From the NCBI RefSeq assembly GCF_008831285.2, contig NW_022204771.1, positions 1-51,899 on the forward strand: DNA of 51,899 nucleotides, in the 5' to 3' direction. Source of the stretch: Nymphaea colorata. Lineage: Eukaryota > Streptophyta > Magnoliopsida > Nymphaeales > Nymphaeaceae. The translations under genes and the position numbers were made by a program. How positions within the stretch are numbered: position 1 is the stretch's first letter; each line of letters opens with the position of its first letter. Below are positions 46,408 to 51,899 of this stretch, one piece after another. The notes under the pieces are model-generated. The model ran no database searches and was not told the DNA's origin. It saw only the letters and a list, made by a program, of their open reading frames with translations.

Positions 46408-48296
46408 ATGAATTTTTTTGATGATGACTTTGGCCTCGGATCCACTCCAATCTATTCGAAAAAACAATCATATCCGGCAACGAAGTAAAAATGAAACTAT
46501 GCAGTAAGGGGAATTTGAATGCCGATCAAATGTCACGCAAATCTGCAAAAAAAGATGAGTTTGATGATCTGTTGGATGACCTGCTAAGCAAGTAGGAAAA
46601 GAGAAGCGTGAAAAAGAAAGAGAAAGAAGTGGTGCAGCCTTACAGTAGCGCCTACCTTGACCCTCCCAGCAACACCATGGACTTCAAGAGAACCGAAAAA
46701 TAAAAATGGAGCACCCCCAATATCGATATCGATCAGCATTTTCAATCCCCCAAGTTTCCACTCAACAAGCATCCATCTATCATGGATGACCGTGGAAGCG
46801 AAGATGGAAGGAGCTATAAGAGCGGTTTTACGGGCTTCACTGGCAGGCAAAATAACTTATAATTCGATAATCTGATCACCCTTAGAGGGGATCCTAAGGA
46901 TGAGGCTCCCGTTGTTGAAAGGTCAACAAGGAATATGATGAAACCTCCTCTTAGGAAAAAATAATCACGAGAGAATTTAGCAAAGGACCAAACTTCCATC
47001 TGGGACGAAGAGCCCCAGTTTAACAATTTTGGAAGAAAAACTCCAAGTCCGAGCCCATAGCATACAAACCTAGATATGCTCTCTAATAAGTAGGTGAAAG
47101 GGAAGAGCCAAATCGACTTGAATGAAGTTAAGAGCAAACCTGATGACGGAAAAGTGAAATAACGAATCATATAAAAAGAGAAGATCGTAACCATAAGAGA
47201 AGACGCAACTGAGTTAAAAAAACAGTTCCAAAATGAAGTAAAATAAATAAAGTAATCATACGAAAGACAGCTGAATCTCAATCAGTAACGATTGAAAAAT
47301 TAAGTAGAAGACCACAAAAAGACAAGGACCACTTTAACGAAGTAATTTTAACAAAAATTGGCAGAGGAGCGACGCAAATGGGAACAATTAATGAACTAAA
47401 GCACTGAAAGATTGAAGGAGCTTCATGATTGGGAGCTTAGAAAGAAAAGTGAAGCTTACTAAATGGAAATTGAGAAGTTAAAATCCCTTTCGAAGTTTTA
47501 GGAAAATATCTTGAAAAATCAAAATACCTTCCATATGAATCAATAAAACTTATAGTTCAAAACGAAAGAACGCGAATTGCAATCATAAAAACAGAGGCTT
47601 TAATAGCTAAAGTTTCATTTGTAGCAAAGGCAAAAGAATCTTTAATCATAAGAGTTCCAGTTTTCACAATACAAAAGAAGAGAAGAATAAAAAATCCAAC
47701 TTTAGAGGAGAAGCTTATACTAAAAATAGAATTAAATCAAGAAAAATTAACTTTAATCGAAAAGAAACATGGCTCTGCAGAAGCAACAGCTAGCTAACGA
47801 CCTTGCTTAAAGCTAGTTATAGATTTACAGGAAAAGATAAGCTTTAAATTTGGAAAGATAGGAGCTTAAATCTTTGAGATAAATGATTGAAAAGTAAAAG
47901 GCAAGTTTCTAAGCATTCAATAACAACATTCTAAACGATTACAAGCTAAAAATGAAGTAAGTGTAAGCCCAAAAAGAGCATCTAAACGAGCTTTAAATTT
48001 AGATCCACAAAAAACTGCATTTCCTTCAAATGACTGGCGACCAGCTTAAAGCAACCACCACTATGAATGGCAAATCCTTCACAAGGCCATCATCATCCAA
48101 CGCATAAAACCATCGGAATCGTTCTAATACAGTCCTTTCAAGCAAGGTAAACTAAACAAAGGAAAGATTCAAATAGATGGAGAATCTGGCAACAGAGATG
48201 GGCAGGCAGACCCAAGAATAAAGGTAGAAGATAAAGGATAAGGTGAATTTGAGTGGCTACATTACAAGGGTGAACCGTGCTCTTTCAAAGTACTGA
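46408..48296 (+). CDS. Glu-rich coiled-coil protein, FBF1-like layout
   Basis: One 20-nt intron (46485-46504) gives a single unbroken frame of 622 residues to TGA 48294, passing dozens of in-frame TAA and TAG codons. The N-terminus has acidic repeats (FFDDDFGLG, DEFDDLLDDLL) and a disordered middle. The last 370 residues are dense coiled coil. A short acidic DLL-rich head followed by a long coiled coil recalls FBF1, a ciliary transition-fibre protein, but the likeness is of layout only. This gene is the best demonstration that UAR is read as sense. Confidence 0.65.
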
Positions 48297-48338
48297 TATT
48301 TTTGTTATAATTATCCATTATTATAAAATAACGAATAT

Positions 48339-50036
48339 ATGAGCAAATAAGACCACGTCCAAATCTACGAGATGCTTTCAGTCCTCTTCCTAACCGTCTC
48401 CAAAGGATAGCAAGTGCAGCAGTGCATCAGAGAAGTCATCACCTCACATCCTCTCTTCAGTCCACTCCCACTTTTTAAGTATATCTCCAAGAATGGTAAT
48501 GTCATCAAGAAAGAACATTTGCTTAATTTCTTGTAGGAGAACAAGGAAATCGCAACGGAAGATGAAGTCAAGGTGATAATTGAGTATTAACCTGGAAAGA
48601 AATCATGGCAGTATACTGACTTTTTGGAAGTCATTTATCCGTTCAACTCGGCTGTGGTCAGGGAAATCACTAATATGCACCTAAAAAGATATCACAAACT
48701 TGAAAAATATGGGGTTCATGAGGCTGCAGTCACTGGTTTTCTGATGCTGCTGATTGAGCAATTATCGTTGATGAGGAAATTAGAAGTGCAGAAGGGGGAT
48801 AGCCTGCTGAAGATATCAAAGGAAAGACTAAGAAAAGTGCTGCTTTCGATCAAGAGGGCAGGAGATAGACAACCGAGCCATTGTGAAAATGACGATACGA
48901 GGATAACCAGTTTGGAGCTTAGAAACTTCATGAAAGCCTTCGTAAGTGTCGAAGATAGCCATTTCCTATATCTTAGTAGAAGGCTAGGGATTAAAAATGG
49001 GTCATTTCCTCTTTAATCCTTATAAAAATTCATCAAACCTCACAAAAAACACGCAAAGCATGCCAAAAAAATGAATTAATCCAGCTACAACGAGCCCAAA
49101 TCAAAATCTCCCCTCAAATAGTCTTTTGAATAGCACAACTTCAATTAAAAGTCATATAAATAGGAACTCTATGAAGAATTAGTCCAAAATCTACAACTCA
49201 AAGAAAGTCGGAAAAAGAGTCATAATTACCCAAACCAAGGATTAAGACACAGAGATACTAATATTCCACAGCACAATCCAAGGAAATAAAGAAAGGAATA
49301 GCCTCATTTCATAGAAGATAAGCCTGAACCGCCTTCGCAACGATTCCAGCCTTCTGAAAATTATTTCCTCTACCAACCAAAAGAGTAGACTCGGAATTCA
49401 TCCCCTAAAGAGCTTCTTCTTAAATTCATCGAGATTTTCTTGCCAGCTGCTCGTGAGTTGTAAGAATTGAAAGTGAAAGTGGCTCAGCATAAGATCGACT
49501 ATCTCGGACTGTTCAAGTCAATCGATCGCAGCCACAGAGGAGTAGCCAGCGCATAAGATCTATATGAGTATTACATCAACATAGGGGGTGGTCTCCAGCT
49601 CACTCCAAGAGAATTCGAGCTTATCATCGAGAGATACGGTCAATCAGAAGAGCCTTGGCTCACCTTTGCCTAGTTTTGCTAAATGATAAGGGCGGAAGAG
49701 AAGGAAGTTACTAATAGAAACCTAGCCAAGTTCGGACAAAACGTTGAGGAACTCATTCTTAGCATACTTGAGCTGAGCGTCAAGAGCTAACTAAGCATCC
49801 TGAAGATTAGGAAAGAGTTCAGGACTCACTAATCTAAGTATCTATTTAATCTCATCAACAGGGAACATACAGGATTCATCAATTACCAATAGCTGAAGAA
49901 GTTCTTAAGCGAATCAGGGCTTCATCTTTCCATGCACGACCTCATGGCGGTCCTAAAAAGGTTGGACAGGAGCAGAAACGGAGTAATCGTGGAGCATTAA
50001 TTCGTTTCATACTTTCAGCCTCCCGTGGCATACTGA
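48339..50036 (+). CDS. EF-hand domain protein
   Basis: An intron-free frame of 565 residues with many in-frame TAA and TAG codons. C-terminal EF-hand units include SIDRSHRGVASA, LINREHTGFINY and LKRLDRSRNGVIVEHxFV. Their loops keep some but not all Ca2+ ligands, so binding may be partial. The N-terminal half is helical (FLQENKEIATEDEVKVI) and the middle is a basic disordered linker. No signal peptide or membrane segment. It starts 42 bases after the previous stop on the same strand and ends 50 bases from the catalase stop. Confidence 0.72.
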
Positions 50037-50086
50037 TATTCATTTTGATTTAATAATGTCTGATATGCGATTGGTTGATTTGGTGA

Positions 50087-51596
50087 TCATAATCTCGACT
50101 TGATGCCGGGGAAGCCGAGTATCTTGGCAATGTTCTCTCCGAATTCTGGGTCTGCCTTGAAGAAGTTCTTGACGGCTCTCTCAGCAATATCACGAGGAAC
50201 TTCCCTCATGTGTCCGGCAATGTTCTCAATGGTGTTCTTCTTCACATTGGCGCAGAAGATCTTGCGGAAAAGGGTTCCAGGCTGGGCGAAGTCGCAGTTG
50301 GGATGGTTGGGCTTGTGCCTGGCAACCAAACCAGTCACTCTGTATGGGCTGTATCTGGCTTCAAGGTTGAAGTTGAAGAGGTTTCCACGGTTGGGACCGA
50401 AGGAATTGGGCTCATAGTTTGGCTCAGAACCTAAATTAATCAATAATTACCTCCGTTTTTGTCGACTCTCATGGGTCCATCGCGCTGTCCGTTTCTAACC
50501 TTGGATCTGTAGGGGCAGTTGATGGGGATTTGGTCATAGTTGGTTCCCAATCTGTGTCTGTGGGTATCGGGATAGGAGAAAAGTCTTCCCTGGAGCATCT
50601 TATCGAGGGATGGCTCCATGCCGGGCACGAGGTGGCCTGGTGAGAAGGCAGATTGTTCGGTCTCAGCAAAGTAGTTGTCGGGATTCTTATTGAGGACGAG
50701 CTTTCCGACTGGAATAAGAGGGTAATCTCCGTGAGGGACAACCTTGGTCACATCGAAGATGTTCCACTTGTAATTGAAACCATCTCTTTCAGGGATGACC
50801 TGAACGCTGAGCTGCCACTCTGCAGTCTTTCCTGCATCGAGGTGGTTGACAAGGTCTCTAGTGGCGTAGTCAGGGTCGACTTGAAGGTCATTGGCCTGTT
50901 TTGCAGACAAGTTCTTGATTCCTGAAAGAGTCTTGAAGTGAAGCTTAACCCAGAAGGCTTCTCCGCTCTTGTTGACCCACCTAAAGGTGTGGGATGAGTA
51001 GCCGTTCATGTGTCTGAAGCCGTCGGGGGTTCCTCTGTCGCTGAAAAGGATGCTCACCTGGTGAGTGCTCTCGGGAGAGAGACCCCAGAAATCCCAAGCG
51101 GAAACAGCGCTTCTGAGGTTAGTCCTTGGGTCCTTCTTCTGTGAGTGGATGAAGTCGGGGAACTTGATGGGATCCCTTATGAAGAAGACGGGGGTGTTGT
51201 TGCCGGTCATGTCCCAGTTGCCCTCCTCAGTGTAGAACTTGATGGCGAATCCTTAATGATGAGTAATTTACCTCTTGGGTCTCTTTCGGTATCGGCTGCT
51301 CCCCTCTCTCCGGCAACAGTTGAGAATCTGAGGAAGACGGGTGTTCTTTTGCCGATGGTATCGAAGACTTTGGCCTTGGTATACTTGGAGACGTCGTTGG
51401 TGACTTCGAAATACCCGTGTGCGCCTGCTCCCTTGGCGTGTACGACGCGTTCGGGGATGCGCTCACGATCGAAGTGTGCGAGCTTATCAATCAAATGGAA
51501 GTCGGAAATGACGAGGGGGCCCCATTCGCCAGCAGTTACAGAGTTTTGGTTGTCGTCCACAGGCATACCGGTGGAAGTGGTCATCACATGTGCCAT
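50087..51596 (-). CDS. CAT: Haem catalase, small-subunit type
   Basis: This 489-residue protein is a complete monofunctional catalase. The distal His lies in [11 protein letters not shown]. The active-site Asn lies in [13 protein letters not shown]. The proximal haem Tyr lies in [14 protein letters not shown]. It splits H2O2 to water and O2. The C-terminus ends SRL, a fitting peroxisomal (PTS1) signal. Two 20-nt introns lie at 51252-51271 and 50431-50450. No in-frame TAA or TAG is used and no frame break is seen, unlike most neighbours. Transcribed away from the telomere. Start ATG 51596, TGA 50087. Confidence 0.97.
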
Positions 51597-51820
51597 TTTA
51601 TTGATTGACGTAATAGTTTATAAATTAATCGGGAAGATATGAACTAAAATCAATGGTAGATAAATCATCGTTTGGATGTATTGGAGTGATGGGTTTTAAT
51701 TGATATGGAGAAAGAGCATAGGGATTTAATATAAGTTGCGATAAGCTATTTTGGTGAAATTTGTAATTTATTTTTATTTTGGGGGTTTTTCATCGAATTA
51801 CCCTATTTTATGATGTGATA
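51597..51820. promoter_or_regulatory. Catalase promoter and subtelomeric spacer
   Basis: These 224 AT-rich bases lie between the catalase start and the right telomere. They must hold the catalase promoter because nothing else remains before the chromosome end. No specific element is recognisable. Confidence 0.5.
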
Positions 51821-51899
51821 GGGGTTGGGGTTGGGGTTGGGGTTGGGGTTGGGTTGGGGTTGGGGTTGGGGTTGGGGTTGGGGTTGGGTTGGGGTTGGG
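51821..51899. repeat. Right telomere, G4T2 repeats
   Basis: GGGGTT units run to the end of the window, confirming a chromosome end. Two units read GGGTT. These could be natural variants, but equally they fit the one-base homopolymer losses seen in genes. Confidence 0.96.

Noticed and set aside
1-51899. Tetrahymena or Paramecium origin, with UAR read as Gln
   Set aside because: The telomere unit fits, but TAA/TAG fall on Glu columns, introns are about 20 nt, and coding DNA is too GC-rich for those genera.
1-51899. CRISPR arrays, transposons, tRNA or rRNA genes
   Set aside because: I saw no regularly spaced repeats, transposase motifs, or cloverleaf/rRNA-like sequence. A tRNA scan would be needed to be certain.

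Overview
The window is macronuclear DNA of a ciliate, most likely a peritrich (Oligohymenophorea). It starts with C4A2 telomere repeats and ends with G4T2 repeats. Genes are packed 20-300 bases apart. Introns are tiny: almost every one I can place is 20-23 nt. TGA is the only stop codon, and TAA/TAG occur inside nearly every gene. Where conserved positions can be compared, TAA/TAG fall on glutamate and not glutamine. The clearest case is the three tandem CAP-domain paralogues at the left end. UAR = Glu with UGA as the only stop is the code known from peritrich ciliates. All reading frames below use it.

Layout: telomere (1-89); three CAP-superfamily secreted-protein genes (241-2630); a WDR90/POC16 homologue with a CFA20 domain plus WD40 repeats (2696-7928, minus); an EAG/CNG-type K+ channel (8185-10736); IFT121/WDR35 (11056-14643, minus); a coiled-coil gene; RNA polymerase III subunit RPC34/POLR3F; an AAAP amino acid transporter; a TMEM231-like transition-zone protein; a probable mitochondrial membrane protein; an EF-hand protein; an unrecognised gene; an ACSS3-like acyl-CoA synthetase full of frame breaks; ribosomal protein eL31; eIF2-beta; an unknown gene; and a cytosolic carboxypeptidase (26737-28618, minus). 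Seven perfect GGGGTT repeats then sit inside the sequence at 28914-28955.

The right part holds a CAMK-like kinase, a low-complexity protein, a CXC (tesmin/LIN54-type) DNA-binding protein, a cystatin, an AAGAB/p34-like protein, a CSC1/TMEM63-like channel, an armadillo-type protein, several coiled-coil genes, TIM22, DRC11/IQCA1, a very glutamate-rich coiled-coil protein, an EF-hand protein and catalase (50087-51596, minus). It ends in a G4T2 telomere from 51821.

The internal telomere repeat and the gene orientation around it suggest two chromosomes joined end to end: about 29 kb complete, plus about 23 kb lacking its left telomere. Many conserved genes show frame breaks that a single missing base would repair, usually next to a short homopolymer. 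They are densest between about 22.4 and 33.2 kb. I read most as assembly deletions, but a real frameshifting mechanism or pseudogenes cannot be excluded from sequence alone. Much of the content is ciliary (WDR90, IFT121, TMEM231, DRC11, tubulin-deglutamylase-type carboxypeptidase). The rest is housekeeping. No operon logic is implied.
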